Positions 27,462-36,947 of a stretch of DNA of 64,000 bases are shown in pieces. Origin of the DNA: Sphingomonas sp. R647. Lineage in GTDB: Bacteria; Pseudomonadota; Alphaproteobacteria; Sphingomonadales; Sphingomonadaceae. Location: the NCBI RefSeq assembly GCF_020177055.1, contig NZ_JAIQXT010000008.1, positions 62,001-126,000 on the forward strand, read 5' to 3'. A program made the position numbers and the translations under genes. The notes under the pieces are model-generated. The model saw only the letters and a list, made by a program, of their open reading frames with translations. It was not told the DNA's origin and did no database searches. The number at the start of each line of letters is the position of its first letter. The first letter of the stretch is position 1.

Positions 27462-28351
27462 GCGCAACGCTTCTCCCCAAAGTGCGGGGGAAGTTGACCC
27501 CCGACGCGCCGCTGGCGCCGCTCGTCTGGTTCAAGAGTGGCGGGACGGCGGAGTGGCTGTTCGAGCCGGCGGATGTCGCGGATCTGGCCGAGTTTTTGCG
27601 CGATCTGGACCCGGCGGTGCCAGTGATGGCGCTGGGGCTGGGGTCGAATTTGATCGTGCGCGACGGCGGGGTGCCGGGCGTGGTGGTGCGGTTGGGCAAG
27701 GCGTTTGCGAAGGTTCAGGCCGAGGGGCAGACGCTGACCTGTGGCGGCGGGGCGAGCGGGATTCTGGTGTCGTCCACCGCGCGGGACGCGGGGATCGCGG
27801 GCGTCGAGTTTCTGCGGTCGATCCCCGGCACGGTCGGCGGTTTTGTGCGGATGAATGGCGGTGCCTATGGGCGCGAGACCAAGGACGTGCTGGTCGATTG
27901 CGAAGTCGTGCTGAGGTCGGGCGAGCGGCTGACGCTGCCGGTCGCGGCGCTGGGCTACACCTATCGCCACTCCGAACTGCCCGAGGGGGCGATCGTGGTG
28001 AGCGCGACCTTTCGTGGCGAGCCCGGTGAGCCGGCCGCGATTCAGGCCGAGATGGACCGCATCGCTGCCGCGCGTGAGGCGTCGCAGCCTTTGCGCAGCA
28101 AGACTGGAGGGTCGACCTTCAAGAACCCCGAGGGCGACAAGGCGTGGCGGTTGGTCGATGTGGCTGGCTGTCGCGGGCTGACGCGCGGCGGGGCGCAGGT
28201 GAGCGAGAAACATACCAACTTCCTGATCAACACCGGCGATGCGACCAGCGCGGATATCGAAGGGCTGGGGGATGACGTGCGCGCGCGGGTGAAGGCGGCG
28301 AGCGGGGTTGAGCTTGAGTGGGAGATTCAGCGGGTGGGGTTGGCGAAGTGA
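27458..28351 (+). CDS. murB: UDP-N-acetylenolpyruvoylglucosamine reductase
   Basis: 297 residues. FAD-binding GLGSNLIVRDGGVPGVVVRLG, GGGASGILVSSTARDAGIAGVEFLRSIPGTVGGFVRMNGGAYG, KTGGSTFKNPEGDKAW and EKHTNFLINTG. It reduces UDP-GlcNAc-enolpyruvate to UDP-MurNAc with NADPH. The start is GTG 27458. Confidence 0.95.
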   Translation: MSATLLPKVRGKLTPDAPLAPLVWFKSGGTAEWLFEPADVADLAEFLRDLDPAVPVMALGLGSNLIVRDGGVPGVVVRLGKAFAKVQAEGQTLTCGGGASGILVSSTARDAGIAGVEFLRSIPGTVGGFVRMNGGAYGRETKDVLVDCEVVLRSGERLTLPVAALGYTYRHSELPEGAIVVSATFRGEPGEPAAIQAEMDRIAAAREASQPLRSKTGGSTFKNPEGDKAWRLVDVAGCRGLTRGGAQVSEKHTNFLINTGDATSADIEGLGDDVRARVKAASGVELEWEIQRVGLAK

Positions 28352-28366
28352 GTGAGCTTCCTGCAG

Positions 28367-28448
28367 CCGTTTGCCCTGAGCCTGTCGAAGGGCGGCTCCC
28401 AGCAAACGAAGGGCACGGACCGGGCTTCGACAAGCTCAGCCCAAACGG
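28367..28448. repeat. Inverted repeat element inserted between murB and ddl
   Basis: Two 27-base arms, 28367-28393 and 28422-28448, are near-perfect inverted copies. Each contains CTGAGC[CT]TGTCGAAG, the other strand of TTCGACAAGCTCAG, a repeat common in sphingomonad genomes. It is the only sizeable interruption of the otherwise gapless mraZ-ftsA run. The Shine-Dalgarno GGAG of ddl (28447-28450) begins inside the right arm. Confidence 0.8.
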
Positions 28449-28457
28449 AGTTTTTGC

Positions 28458-29399
28458 GTGACTGTTATCACCCCCCTCCACGTCGCAGTCCTAATGGGTG
28501 GCTGGTCCGCCGAGCGGCCGGTGTCGCTGATGTCGGGCGCGGGGATATCGGAGGCGCTGGAGTCGCTGGGTCATCGCGTCACGCGGATCGATATGGATCG
28601 CGATGTTGCGGCGAAGCTGGCGGCGGCGAAGCCCGATGTCGTGTTCAATGCGCTGCACGGGACGCCCGGCGAAGACGGGACGGTGCAGGGGATGCTCGAC
28701 CTGATGGGGCTGCGCTATACGCACTCTGGCATGGTCACGTCGGTGATCGCGATCGACAAGGTGCTGACCAAGCAGGCTTTGGTCCCGCATGGCATTCCGA
28801 TGCCGGGCGGGCAGGTCGTATCGACCGCATCGCTGTACGAAGCCGATCCGATGCCGCGGCCCTATGTGCTCAAGCCCGTCAATGAGGGGTCTTCGGTGGG
28901 CGTGGCGATTGTCACGACCGAGGGCAATTACGGCAACCCGATTTCGCCCGAGGCCAAGGGGCCGTGGCAGGAATTCGACGAACTACTCGCCGAGCCATTC
29001 ATTCGGGGGCGCGAGTTGACCACCGCGGTGCTGGGCGACACGGCGTTGCTGGTGACCGAGTTGAAGCCCAAGAGCGGGTTTTACGATTTCGACGCCAAGT
29101 ATACCGACGGGATGACCGACCATATCTGTCCGGCGGAGATTCCGGATGAGATTGCGCAGGCGTGCAAGAAAATCGCGCTCGATGCGCATCGGCTATTGGG
29201 GTGCAGGGGTGCGTCGCGGTCGGACTTCCGCTGGGATGACGAACAGGGGCTGGACGGGCTGTTCCTGCTGGAGGTCAACACCCAGCCGGGGATGACGCCG
29301 CTGAGTCTGGTGCCGGAGCAGGCCAAGGCGATGGGCATGAGCTATCCGCAACTGGTTCAGGCGATCGTGGACGAAGCGTTTCGCGAGGAGGCCGGATGA
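28458..29399 (+). CDS. ddl: D-alanine-D-alanine ligase
   Basis: 313 residues, ATP-grasp fold. VAVLMGGWSAERPVSLMSG, FNALHGTPGEDGTVQG, YVLKPVNEGSSVGV, SRSDFRWDD and LEVNTQPGMTPLSLVP. It supplies D-Ala-D-Ala to MurF. The start is GTG 28458, with GGAG contributed by the repeat element. Its stop overlaps the ftsQ ATG. Confidence 0.95.
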   Translation: MTVITPLHVAVLMGGWSAERPVSLMSGAGISEALESLGHRVTRIDMDRDVAAKLAAAKPDVVFNALHGTPGEDGTVQGMLDLMGLRYTHSGMVTSVIAIDKVLTKQALVPHGIPMPGGQVVSTASLYEADPMPRPYVLKPVNEGSSVGVAIVTTEGNYGNPISPEAKGPWQEFDELLAEPFIRGRELTTAVLGDTALLVTELKPKSGFYDFDAKYTDGMTDHICPAEIPDEIAQACKKIALDAHRLLGCRGASRSDFRWDDEQGLDGLFLLEVNTQPGMTPLSLVPEQAKAMGMSYPQLVQAIVDEAFREEAG

Positions 29400-30307
29400 G
29401 CCGCAAGCCGACGCCCAAACGCCCGACGGTCAAGCCCAAACGCCGCGCGCAATCGAAGCGCAAGCAGCCGCATTTGCTCGACCGGATGGTCGCGGCGATG
29501 CCGGTGAGCGAGGCGACGCTGCATCGGATCATTGCGTGGAGCATCACCGGCATCGCGGTTGCGTCGCTGATCGGCGTGGCGGTGCTGTTCGGGGTGCCCG
29601 GCGTGGTCGGCACGGCGGCGGCGGAAGTGGTCGGGCGGGCGGGCTTTCGCGTGCAGCAGGTCGAGGTGACCGGGATCAAGCGCGCCGACAAGATGACCGT
29701 GTATAACTACGCGCTGGACGAGAAGAGCCGCGCGATGCCGTTGGTTGATCTGGACGAGGTGCGCGCGCGGTTGATGACGATCGGCTGGGTCGCCGATGCG
29801 CGCGTGTCGCGTCGCCTGCCTGACACGCTGGTGGTCGATATCGTCGAGCGCAAGGCGGCGGCGGTGTGGCAGCATCAGGGGCAACTCATGCTGATCGATG
29901 CCGAGGGCGTGCTGCTGGAGCCGGTGTCGGCCGAGGCGATGCCCGATCTGCCGCTGGTGATCGGCGATGGCGCCTATGCGCAGCAGCCAGCGTACCAGAA
30001 ATTGCTCGCGGCGGCGCCCGCGCTGCGCCCGCTGGTCAAGGCGGCGACATGGATCGGCAACCGCCGCTGGGACCTGTCCTTCAACACCGGCGAGCGGCTG
30101 GCGCTGCCCGAGGGGGAAGAGGCGGCGGCCAAGGCCTTGGTCAAGTTCGCCGAGCTCGACGGCGCGGATCGGTTGCTGGGGCGCGGGTACCTGCGCTTTG
30201 ATCTGCGCGATCCGACGCGGCTGGTGGTGCGGATGCCGGGGCAGGTGATCCGCAAAGAGATTGAATCTGCGGCAGAAACTGCCAGTGTGAATGTGCAGGG
30301 GGAGTAA
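29396..30307 (+). CDS. ftsQ: Cell division protein FtsQ
   Basis: 303 residues. A basic cytoplasmic N-terminus, a single membrane helix at about 42-63, a POTRA domain (FRVQQVEVTGIKRADKMTVYNYAL) and an FtsQ beta domain (WVADARVSRRLPDTLVVDIVERKAAAVWQH). It recruits FtsL/FtsB to the septum. ATG 29396 overlaps ddl. Confidence 0.93.
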   Translation: MSRKPTPKRPTVKPKRRAQSKRKQPHLLDRMVAAMPVSEATLHRIIAWSITGIAVASLIGVAVLFGVPGVVGTAAAEVVGRAGFRVQQVEVTGIKRADKMTVYNYALDEKSRAMPLVDLDEVRARLMTIGWVADARVSRRLPDTLVVDIVERKAAAVWQHQGQLMLIDAEGVLLEPVSAEAMPDLPLVIGDGAYAQQPAYQKLLAAAPALRPLVKAATWIGNRRWDLSFNTGERLALPEGEEAAAKALVKFAELDGADRLLGRGYLRFDLRDPTRLVVRMPGQVIRKEIESAAETASVNVQGE

Positions 30308-30310
30308 GAC

Positions 30311-31573
30311 ATGGCCAAGACCGCGCCCGAGGGACTGATTACCGCGCTCGATATCGGGTCGTCGAAAGTGTCGGCGCTGATCGCGCAAAAGGGCGATGGC
30401 GGCGAACTGGTCGTGCTCGGCACCGGCCAGCGCGAGAGCCGGGGCGTGCAGCGCGGCTATATCGCCGACATGGCCGCGACCGAAGTGGCGGTGCGCGAGG
30501 CCGTTGAGCAGGCGGAGCGGATCGCGGGCACGAACATCGAGGATGTCTGGGTCAGCTTCTCGGCTGGGGGGCTGGAGTCCAATATCCTGCGGCTCGAGGT
30601 CGATCTGGGCGGGCATCGCGTCGAGCAATCGGACATCGATGATCTGCTGCGCGCCGGGCGTGAGGCGATCAATCCGGGCGGGCGCATGGTGCTGCACGCA
30701 CAGCCGACGCGCTACACGCTCGATGGTCTGGCGGGCGTCAAGCAGCCGCGCGGGCTGCATGCCGAGCGGCTGGGTGTGGACATCCATGTCGTGTCGACCG
30801 AGGGCGCGCCGGTGCGCAACCTCGATCTGTGCGTCCGTTCGGCGCATCTGGAGGTGCGGTCGATCATCGCCGCGCCGGTCGCGACGGGGCTGGCTTGCCT
30901 GTCCGAGGAGGAGCGCGAGCTGGGCGTGGCACTGGTCGAGATCGGCGCGGGCGTGACCAATGTTTCGGTCTACAAGGACGGCGTGCTGACCGGCCTGTCG
31001 TCAATCCAGCAGGGGTCGGCGGACATCACCGACGATATCGCCAGCGCGTTCGGGACGCGGCGCGGGCAGGCCGAGCGGATGAAGTGCTTTTATGGCAGCG
31101 CCAACATGACGCCGCGCGACAATCACGACATGATCGACATCGCGCCTGCAAGCCTCGAGGAAGAGGGCGAGGGTGCGCGGATCACGCGGGCGCAGCTGAT
31201 CGCGGTGATCCGCCTGCGGCTCGACCGGTTGATGGCGGAAATCGCCAAGGAGCTGACGCGGCTGAATTTCGAGGACCCGGTGGGGCGGCAGATCGTGCTG
31301 ACCGGCGGCGGCGCCGAGCTGAAGGGCGTGGCGGATTATGCGCAGCAGGCGCTGGGCCGATCGGTCCGGGTCGGGCGTCCGCGCGGCCTGACCGCGCTGC
31401 CTGAGGCGCATGCGGGGCCGGCGTTTGCGACGCTGGCGGGGCTGGCGACCTTTGCCGCGGCTGACCCGGTCGACCTGCGCAATCTGGAGCCGTCGCGCGG
31501 CCAATTGGTGATCCGGAGCAATCCGAAGGCGATGTTGCAGCGGATGATGGCCGCGTTTCGGGCCAATTATTGA
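30311..31573 (+). CDS. ftsA: Cell division protein FtsA
   Basis: 420 residues, actin-like ATPase. ITALDIGSSKVSALIAQ (phosphate 1), ALVEIGAGVTNVSVYKDG (phosphate 2), IVLTGGGAELKGVADYA (adenosine motif) and the C-terminal amphipathic helix PKAMLQRMMAAFRANY that tethers it to the membrane. It anchors FtsZ filaments. It starts 4 bases after ftsQ. Confidence 0.95.
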   Translation: MAKTAPEGLITALDIGSSKVSALIAQKGDGGELVVLGTGQRESRGVQRGYIADMAATEVAVREAVEQAERIAGTNIEDVWVSFSAGGLESNILRLEVDLGGHRVEQSDIDDLLRAGREAINPGGRMVLHAQPTRYTLDGLAGVKQPRGLHAERLGVDIHVVSTEGAPVRNLDLCVRSAHLEVRSIIAAPVATGLACLSEEERELGVALVEIGAGVTNVSVYKDGVLTGLSSIQQGSADITDDIASAFGTRRGQAERMKCFYGSANMTPRDNHDMIDIAPASLEEEGEGARITRAQLIAVIRLRLDRLMAEIAKELTRLNFEDPVGRQIVLTGGGAELKGVADYAQQALGRSVRVGRPRGLTALPEAHAGPAFATLAGLATFAAADPVDLRNLEPSRGQLVIRSNPKAMLQRMMAAFRANY

Positions 31574-31599
31574 CATTTCATGTCAGCGGCGGCGGATAA
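31570..31599 (+). promoter_or_regulatory. Putative sigma-70 promoter for ftsZ
   Basis: A consensus -35 TTGACA (31570-31575) overlaps the ftsA stop and is followed after 18 bases by GATAAC (31594-31599), a 4/6 match to the -10. This is about 90 bp before ftsZ, in the 115-bp ftsA-ftsZ gap. It would give ftsZ its own supply besides the operon. Confidence 0.45.
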
Positions 31600-31688
31600 C
31601 GCTGGAACGGCACCGCCGCATGGTGCAGAAACAGGGGTTAGACGGGGGTAGCTTAAAACCGGCGCGACCCCGAGGAGACTGAACGACA

Positions 31689-33176
31689 ATGAGCATCGAT
31701 TTCCTTCCGCCCGACCTGGACGAACTGACGCCGCGCATCACGGTGATCGGCGTAGGCGGCGCGGGCGGCAACGCGATCGCGAACATGATCCGCGCCGAGG
31801 TGCAGGGGGTCGAGTTCCTGGTGGCGAACACCGACGCGCAGGCACTGAAGCAGTCGAGCGCCAGCCATCGCATCCAGCTGGGCGCGAAGATCACGCAAGG
31901 GTTGGGCGCAGGTAGCCGGCCCGAGATCGGCCGCGCCGCAGCCGAAGAGACGATCGAGCATGTGCAGGAAGCGCTGAAGGGCGCACATATGTGCTTCATC
32001 GCGGCCGGCATGGGTGGCGGCACCGGCACGGGCGCTGCGCCGGTGATCGCCAAGGCCGCGCGCGACATGGGCATCCTGACCGTCGGCGTCGTGACCAAGC
32101 CGTTCGCGTTCGAAGGCAAGAAGCGCGCATTGTCGGCGGAAGCGGGCATCGAAGAGCTGCAGAAGTTCGTCGACACGCTGATCGTCATTCCGAACCAGAA
32201 CCTGTTCCTGGTCGCCAACGCCAACACGACGTTCAAGGAAGCGTTCGAGATGGCGGACGAGGTGCTGCAGCAGGGCGTGCGCGGCATCACCGACCTGATG
32301 GTCATGCCGGGCCTGATCAACCTCGACTTTGCCGACGTCCGCGCCGTGATGAGCGAGATGGGCAAGGCGATGATGGGCACCGGCGAGTCGAGCGGCGACA
32401 ACCGCGCGATCGAGGCGGCCCAGCAGGCGATCGCCAACCCGCTGCTCGACGGCGTGTCGCTGGATGGTGCAAAGGGCGTCATCGTGTCGATCACCGGCGG
32501 CGAGGACATGCGCCTGCTCGAAGTCGACGAAGCCGCGAACCATATCCGCGAGCTGGTCGACGACAATGCCAACATCATCTGGGGTTCGGCGTTCAACCCC
32601 GACCTGGAAGGCAAGATTCGCGTGTCGGTCGTCGCGACGGGCATCGAGGCGGATGCATCGGCCAAGCCCGCCGCACCCGCCGCGCCCGAGGCCAGCCGCA
32701 GCTTCTCGTTCGGCACCGTGCGCCGCCCGCTGGGTGCTGCCGCTCCGGCGGCTGAGGCCCCTGCCGCTGCGCCCGAGCCCGAGGCAGTTGCAGAGCCCGT
32801 GGCGCCTGCGCCCGCGCCGGTCGTGTTCGACGACACCGCGCCAGTCGCACGTGACGAGGACGAACTGACGCTGGAAGCGCCCGACGCGCTGCCGGCCGAC
32901 ACTGCGGACGAGCTGGTGCTCGGTTCCGACGCGATGGTGCCCGAAGCACCCGCCGCGCAGGAGCCGCCGCGCGAGCCGACGATCCGTCGCCGCTGGCTGA
33001 CCGGTGGCGACGAGGAAGAGGTTGCGGCACCCGCCCCGGCTCCGGTCGAAGCGCCCAAGAAGACCGGCGGCACGCTGTTCGAGCGGATGGCGGCGGCGCG
33101 CGGCGGTTCGAAGGACGATGACGACAAGGATCCGCTGGACATTCCGCGTTTCCTCAACCGTCAGAACAACCAGTAA
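31689..33176 (+). CDS. ftsZ: Cell division GTPase FtsZ
   Basis: 495 residues. GTPase domain with [20 protein letters not shown], the tubulin signature [15 protein letters not shown], and T7-loop region [11 protein letters not shown]. The last 160 or so residues are an Ala/Pro/Glu-rich linker ending in the conserved FtsA/ZipA-binding peptide DIPRFLNRQ. That makes it longer than E. coli FtsZ (383 residues) but normal for alphaproteobacteria. ATG 31689 follows GAGGAG. Confidence 0.97.
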   Translation: MSIDFLPPDLDELTPRITVIGVGGAGGNAIANMIRAEVQGVEFLVANTDAQALKQSSASHRIQLGAKITQGLGAGSRPEIGRAAAEETIEHVQEALKGAHMCFIAAGMGGGTGTGAAPVIAKAARDMGILTVGVVTKPFAFEGKKRALSAEAGIEELQKFVDTLIVIPNQNLFLVANANTTFKEAFEMADEVLQQGVRGITDLMVMPGLINLDFADVRAVMSEMGKAMMGTGESSGDNRAIEAAQQAIANPLLDGVSLDGAKGVIVSITGGEDMRLLEVDEAANHIRELVDDNANIIWGSAFNPDLEGKIRVSVVATGIEADASAKPAAPAAPEASRSFSFGTVRRPLGAAAPAAEAPAAAPEPEAVAEPVAPAPAPVVFDDTAPVARDEDELTLEAPDALPADTADELVLGSDAMVPEAPAAQEPPREPTIRRRWLTGGDEEEVAAPAPAPVEAPKKTGGTLFERMAAARGGSKDDDDKDPLDIPRFLNRQNNQ

Positions 33177-33183
33177 TCCCGAC

Positions 33184-33212
33184 GGGCTCCGCGCGTGATG
33201 CGTGCGGAGCCC
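33184..33212 (+). terminator. Hairpin after ftsZ
   Basis: GGGCTCCGC and GCGGAGCCC pair across a short loop, 7 bases after the ftsZ stop. There is no T tract, so termination efficiency is uncertain; it may protect the 3' end instead. Confidence 0.5.
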
Positions 33213-33307
33213 CCGGCATCCTGTCGCGGTTGCGCGTCGGCCCATCGCCAGCGTGTCGCGATGACAGCAGATATTCAGACCCTCGATGGTGTAGCCTGCG
33301 GACTCCC

Positions 33308-35185
33308 ATGACACGCGCAGCCCGATCCATCCGCCTTTCCTTGCTTTTGAGCGCCGCGCTGGCCGTGGTCGCCCCGGCTGTTGCGCCAAATGCGGTTGCG
33401 CAGGAAATCGCGCCGCCACCCACGCCCAATGCCGACCGGCTGGCCGAGCAGATGCGCATCCTCGCCACCGATCCGCGCAACGTCCCCGCATTGCTTGCGG
33501 CGGGCGAGCTGAGCGCGCGGCTCAACGATCCGTCGGCTGCGGCGGGGTTCTTCGCGCGTGCGCAGGCGCTGGCGCCGGGCAATCCGCGCGTTGCGGCGGG
33601 GCAGGCGATGGTGATGGTGCGGTCCGAGCGGCCGGGCGAGGCGCTGCGGCTGTTTGCGCTGGCCGAGCGCGGCGGGGTGGCGATGGAGCCCTATGCCTCC
33701 GATCGCGGGCTCGCCTATGACCTGATCGGGGCGCAGCCGCATGCGCAGCGCGAGCATCGGATTGCGATGGCGCGCGGCGCCGATGACGAGACGGTCCGCC
33801 GCTTTGCCTATTCGCTGGGGATCAGCGGGCGCACCGATGAGGCGATGAAGATCCTCGACCCGCTGCTCCGCCGCAGTGATCGTGCAGCGTGGCGCGCGCG
33901 CGCGTTCATCCTGGCGATGAACGGCGATGCCGCAGGAGCCGATCGCATCGCGGCAACGATGATGGGCGGCGTGGGGACTGCGCTCGCGCCGTTCTTTCGC
34001 CGCTTGCCGAGCCTGACCCCGGCCGACAAGGCGTTTGCGGTGCATTTCGGCGAGCTGCGGCGCACCCCGTCGCGGGTCGCGGATGCGCAGGTTGCGCCGC
34101 CCTTGCCCTTTATCGCGCCCGAGCGGGTGGCCGCTGCGCCGCCGCCGCCGCGCGTGCCCGAGGCAGCATCGACGCCCGCGCGCCCGGAACGGCGGGTGAG
34201 TGCGCGCGAGCGGCGGGCGCAGGAAGCAGCGGCTGCACGTCAGGCGGCTGCGGATGCCGAAGCAAAGCGGCTGGCCGATGCGCGGGCGGCGCAGGAGGCG
34301 GAGACGCAGCGCCGCGCCGAAGCGGCCCGGCTCGCCGAGCAGCAAAGGCTGGAGATGGAGCGCGTCGCGCAGGCGCAGCGCGACGCCGAAGCGCGGCGGG
34401 TCGCCGAGGCGGAACGTGCGGCGCTGGCGCAGCGAGAGGCGGATGCCCGCGCGGCGCAGGAGCGCGCGGTGCGCGAGGCGGAGGCGCGGCGGGCTGCCGA
34501 AGCGGCAACGGCGTCGGTTGTTACCCCGCCGCCCGCAACTGCACCGGTCGAGGTTGCGCGTGCGCCTGAACCTGCACCTGCACCCCAGCCGGCACCGCGT
34601 CCGGCAGCGCCGCGCGTGGGCGCGGAGGATAGTGTGATCGCGCGGATCATGGCCGGGATCACGATTCCTGCCGCCGAGTTGGGCGTCGATCCGATGCCCG
34701 GTCGCGCGCCGGAGCCGGAAGCTGCGCCTGCCCCCGCACCCGCGCCCGCTCCGGTGGCCGAGGCGGCGAAGCCGAAGCCCGAGCCTGTGGCCAAGCCGGC
34801 AGCCAAGCCCGTGGTAACGGCGAAAGCGGATCCCAAGGCCAAGATCGACCCGAAGGCCAAAACTGACCCGAAGGCAAAGGCCAAGCCCAAGATCGACCCC
34901 GCCAAGGCTGAGCCCGCGCGCCATTGGGCGCAGGTTGCGGGTGGAGCGGACGTCAAGGCGCTGCCCAAGGCGTGGAAGGCGATCGTCGCCGATGCGCCCG
35001 CCGAGTTCCGCGGGAAGCAGGCGTGGACGACGCCGTTGCGCTTTACCAATCGGTTGCTGGTCGGGCCGTTCAAGACGCCGGCGGCCGCGCAGGATTTCGT
35101 CAACGCGATCCGGAAGAAGGGCGTGTCGGCCTTTGCCTGGAGCAGCGAAGCGGGACAGAAGATCGAGAAGCTGCCGGTAAATTGA
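33308..35185 (+). CDS. Secreted TPR/SPOR-domain protein
   Basis: 625 residues. A signal peptide ([23 protein letters not shown]) is followed by TPR-like helices at about 40-240, an Arg/Ala/Glu coiled coil at about 295-400, Pro/Ala and Lys/Pro-rich linkers, and a C-terminal SPOR domain ([20 protein letters not shown] ... [23 protein letters not shown]). SPOR domains bind denuded glycan strands at the septum. Location after ftsZ supports a periplasmic division role. Start ATG 33308. Confidence 0.85.
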   Translation: MTRAARSIRLSLLLSAALAVVAPAVAPNAVAQEIAPPPTPNADRLAEQMRILATDPRNVPALLAAGELSARLNDPSAAAGFFARAQALAPGNPRVAAGQAMVMVRSERPGEALRLFALAERGGVAMEPYASDRGLAYDLIGAQPHAQREHRIAMARGADDETVRRFAYSLGISGRTDEAMKILDPLLRRSDRAAWRARAFILAMNGDAAGADRIAATMMGGVGTALAPFFRRLPSLTPADKAFAVHFGELRRTPSRVADAQVAPPLPFIAPERVAAAPPPPRVPEAASTPARPERRVSARERRAQEAAAARQAAADAEAKRLADARAAQEAETQRRAEAARLAEQQRLEMERVAQAQRDAEARRVAEAERAALAQREADARAAQERAVREAEARRAAEAATASVVTPPPATAPVEVARAPEPAPAPQPAPRPAAPRVGAEDSVIARIMAGITIPAAELGVDPMPGRAPEPEAAPAPAPAPAPVAEAAKPKPEPVAKPAAKPVVTAKADPKAKIDPKAKTDPKAKAKPKIDPAKAEPARHWAQVAGGADVKALPKAWKAIVADAPAEFRGKQAWTTPLRFTNRLLVGPFKTPAAAQDFVNAIRKKGVSAFAWSSEAGQKIEKLPVN

Positions 35186-35225
35186 TCTATGCGGGCGCCA
35201 TGTCGATTCGCCTGACGTTCGCCGC

Positions 35226-36389
35226 ATGACCCTCGCCCGCTATGCCAGCGATCCCGCGCGCAGCCGTGGGCGGTTGTTTGACGAGGGGAAGGGGACCGCG
35301 CGCGGGCCGCGCGACGCGTTTCAGCGTGACCGCGACCGCATCGTCCATTCGATCAGCTTCCGCCGCCTGCGCCACAAGACGCAGGTGTTCATGGCGCCCG
35401 ATGGCGACCATTTTCGCGTGCGGCTGACCCACAGTCTGGAGGTCGCACAGATCGGGCGGACGGTCGCGCGGACTTTGGGGCTGAACGAGGATCTGACCGA
35501 GGCGCTGTGCCTGGCGCATGATATCGGCCACCCGCCGTTCGGCCATGCCGGCGAGCGGGCACTGGAAGAGGCGCTGAGCGGGCGGGGCGGGTTCGACCAT
35601 AATGGCAACACGCTGCGTGCGTTGATGGTGGTCGATTGCCCTTATCCCGGGTGGGACGGGCTGAACCTGAGCTGGGAGACGCTGGAAGGGCTGGCCAAGC
35701 ATAATGGGCCGGTGACGGAGCCGGGCTGGGCGCTGACGGCGGCGGACGCAGCGTTTCCGCTGGAGCTTACGCAGCACAGCTCGCTGGAGGCGCAGGTCGC
35801 GGCGATCGCCGACGACATCGCCTATGACAATCACGATATCGACGATGGGCTGCGCGCGGGGCTGCTGACGCTGGATCAGCTTCTGGAAGTGCCGCTGGTC
35901 GCGCGGGGTTGGGACGCGGTGCGCGCGCGGTTCCCGGATGGCTCGCCGAAGCGGCTGATGCGCGAGCTGGTCCGGGCGCAAATCGGGGTGATGGTCAACG
36001 ACCTGCTCGACGAGACGCGGCGGCGGATCGTCGAGGCGGGCATCGAGACGGCGGCAGATGTGCGCGCGGCGGGGCGGGCACTGTGCGGCTTTTCCGATGC
36101 GATGCGCGAGGAGGAGCGGGCGCTCAAGCGCTTCATGTACGCCAATCTCTATCACCATCCGCACCAGCTGGCGGCGGCGGAGATGGCGCATGGCGTGATT
36201 GCTGGGCTGTATGCGGCCTATGCCGCGGACCCGGTGCTGATGCCCGAGGACTGGCGCGAGACGCTGCCGAGCGAAGAGCCGTGGCGCAGTCGGCATATCG
36301 CCGATTTCATCGCGGGGATGACCGACCGCTACGCGATTTCGCGCTATCGCGAGGTGGTGGGCAAGATCGAGTTGCCGGAGGGGTTTTAG
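35226..36389 (+). CDS. dgt: Deoxyguanosinetriphosphate triphosphohydrolase-like protein
   Basis: 387 residues, HD-domain dNTPase. Motifs [29 protein letters not shown] (first His), [14 protein letters not shown] (His-Asp pair) and [13 protein letters not shown]. Enzymes of this subgroup convert dNTPs to deoxynucleosides and triphosphate. It starts 40 bases after the SPOR gene. Confidence 0.92.
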   Translation: MTLARYASDPARSRGRLFDEGKGTARGPRDAFQRDRDRIVHSISFRRLRHKTQVFMAPDGDHFRVRLTHSLEVAQIGRTVARTLGLNEDLTEALCLAHDIGHPPFGHAGERALEEALSGRGGFDHNGNTLRALMVVDCPYPGWDGLNLSWETLEGLAKHNGPVTEPGWALTAADAAFPLELTQHSSLEAQVAAIADDIAYDNHDIDDGLRAGLLTLDQLLEVPLVARGWDAVRARFPDGSPKRLMRELVRAQIGVMVNDLLDETRRRIVEAGIETAADVRAAGRALCGFSDAMREEERALKRFMYANLYHHPHQLAAAEMAHGVIAGLYAAYAADPVLMPEDWRETLPSEEPWRSRHIADFIAGMTDRYAISRYREVVGKIELPEGF

Positions 36390-36397
36390 GCGACCCT

Positions 36398-36429
36398 ATT
36401 CCTCCCCCGAGCATGCTCAGGGGAGGAAT
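36398..36429. terminator. Palindromic bidirectional terminator / repeat unit
   Basis: ATTCCTCCCC and GGGGAGGAAT are perfect inverted arms around the palindrome GAGCATGCTC. It lies between the convergent dgt gene and the small minus-strand gene ending at 36441, so it can stop both transcripts. Elements of this appearance are often repeated in sphingomonad genomes. Confidence 0.7.
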
Positions 36430-36440
36430 GAGTGGCTCGC

Positions 36441-36716
36441 TTAGCGCGAAGCCGTCTGGACGGTCGGCGCGAGCGGCTTGGCGATGCGGAACGACACCGG
36501 GGTGCCGCCGACGCGGCCGGTGACCTGCTTGCCGCGCACGACCAACGTGTAGGCCGAGCCGCCGGGGAATGCCTTGCCTTCGAGCACGGTGGCGTCGCCG
36601 TCGCGCTTGCTGGTGTAGACATAGGTGACGCCGTCGCGCTTGAAGCTGCGCTCGCCGGCAGTTGCGGCGACCGGGAGGCTGAGGAGGACGGCGGCGCTGA
36701 TGAAGGTCTTGATCAC
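36441..36716 (-). CDS. Small secreted protein of unknown function
   Basis: 91 residues from GTG 36714-36716, preceded by AAGGGAGAAAG. Signal peptide IKTFISAAVLLSLPVAATAG is followed by a beta-rich 70-residue domain (YVYTSKRDGDATVLEGKAFPGGSAYTLVVRG ... VGGTPVSFRIA). No family recognised. The 231-bp divergent gap 36717-36947 upstream shows nothing else I can name. Confidence 0.75.
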   Translation of the reverse strand: MIKTFISAAVLLSLPVAATAGERSFKRDGVTYVYTSKRDGDATVLEGKAFPGGSAYTLVVRGKQVTGRVGGTPVSFRIAKPLAPTVQTASR

Positions 36717-36947
36717 GATCTTTCTCCCTTGAAGATTTGAAGGGCCAGATCGGCATCCAATATTGTTCTGTTCTTGCCCCCATTGATATGCTGCGCCGCA
36801 GCAATGCCAAGCGCGAAGGATGCAAGTGCGATTGCGCGGGACGCATCGGGGACGAACCGCATGCTCGGCGCGACGAACCGCGCCGCTGGCACAGATTTGC
36901 GACAAAGCGGGCGTAGCGTTCGATGGTCACTCTTCGGGATATTGCCC

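Noticed and set aside
31653-33491. Long minus-strand frames opposite ftsZ
   Set aside because: Shadow of ftsZ; residues are Arg/Ala/Ser-rich without family features.
33275-35227. A 650-codon minus-strand frame opposite the TPR/SPOR gene
   Set aside because: Arg-rich shadow frame; the plus strand has a signal peptide and a SPOR domain.
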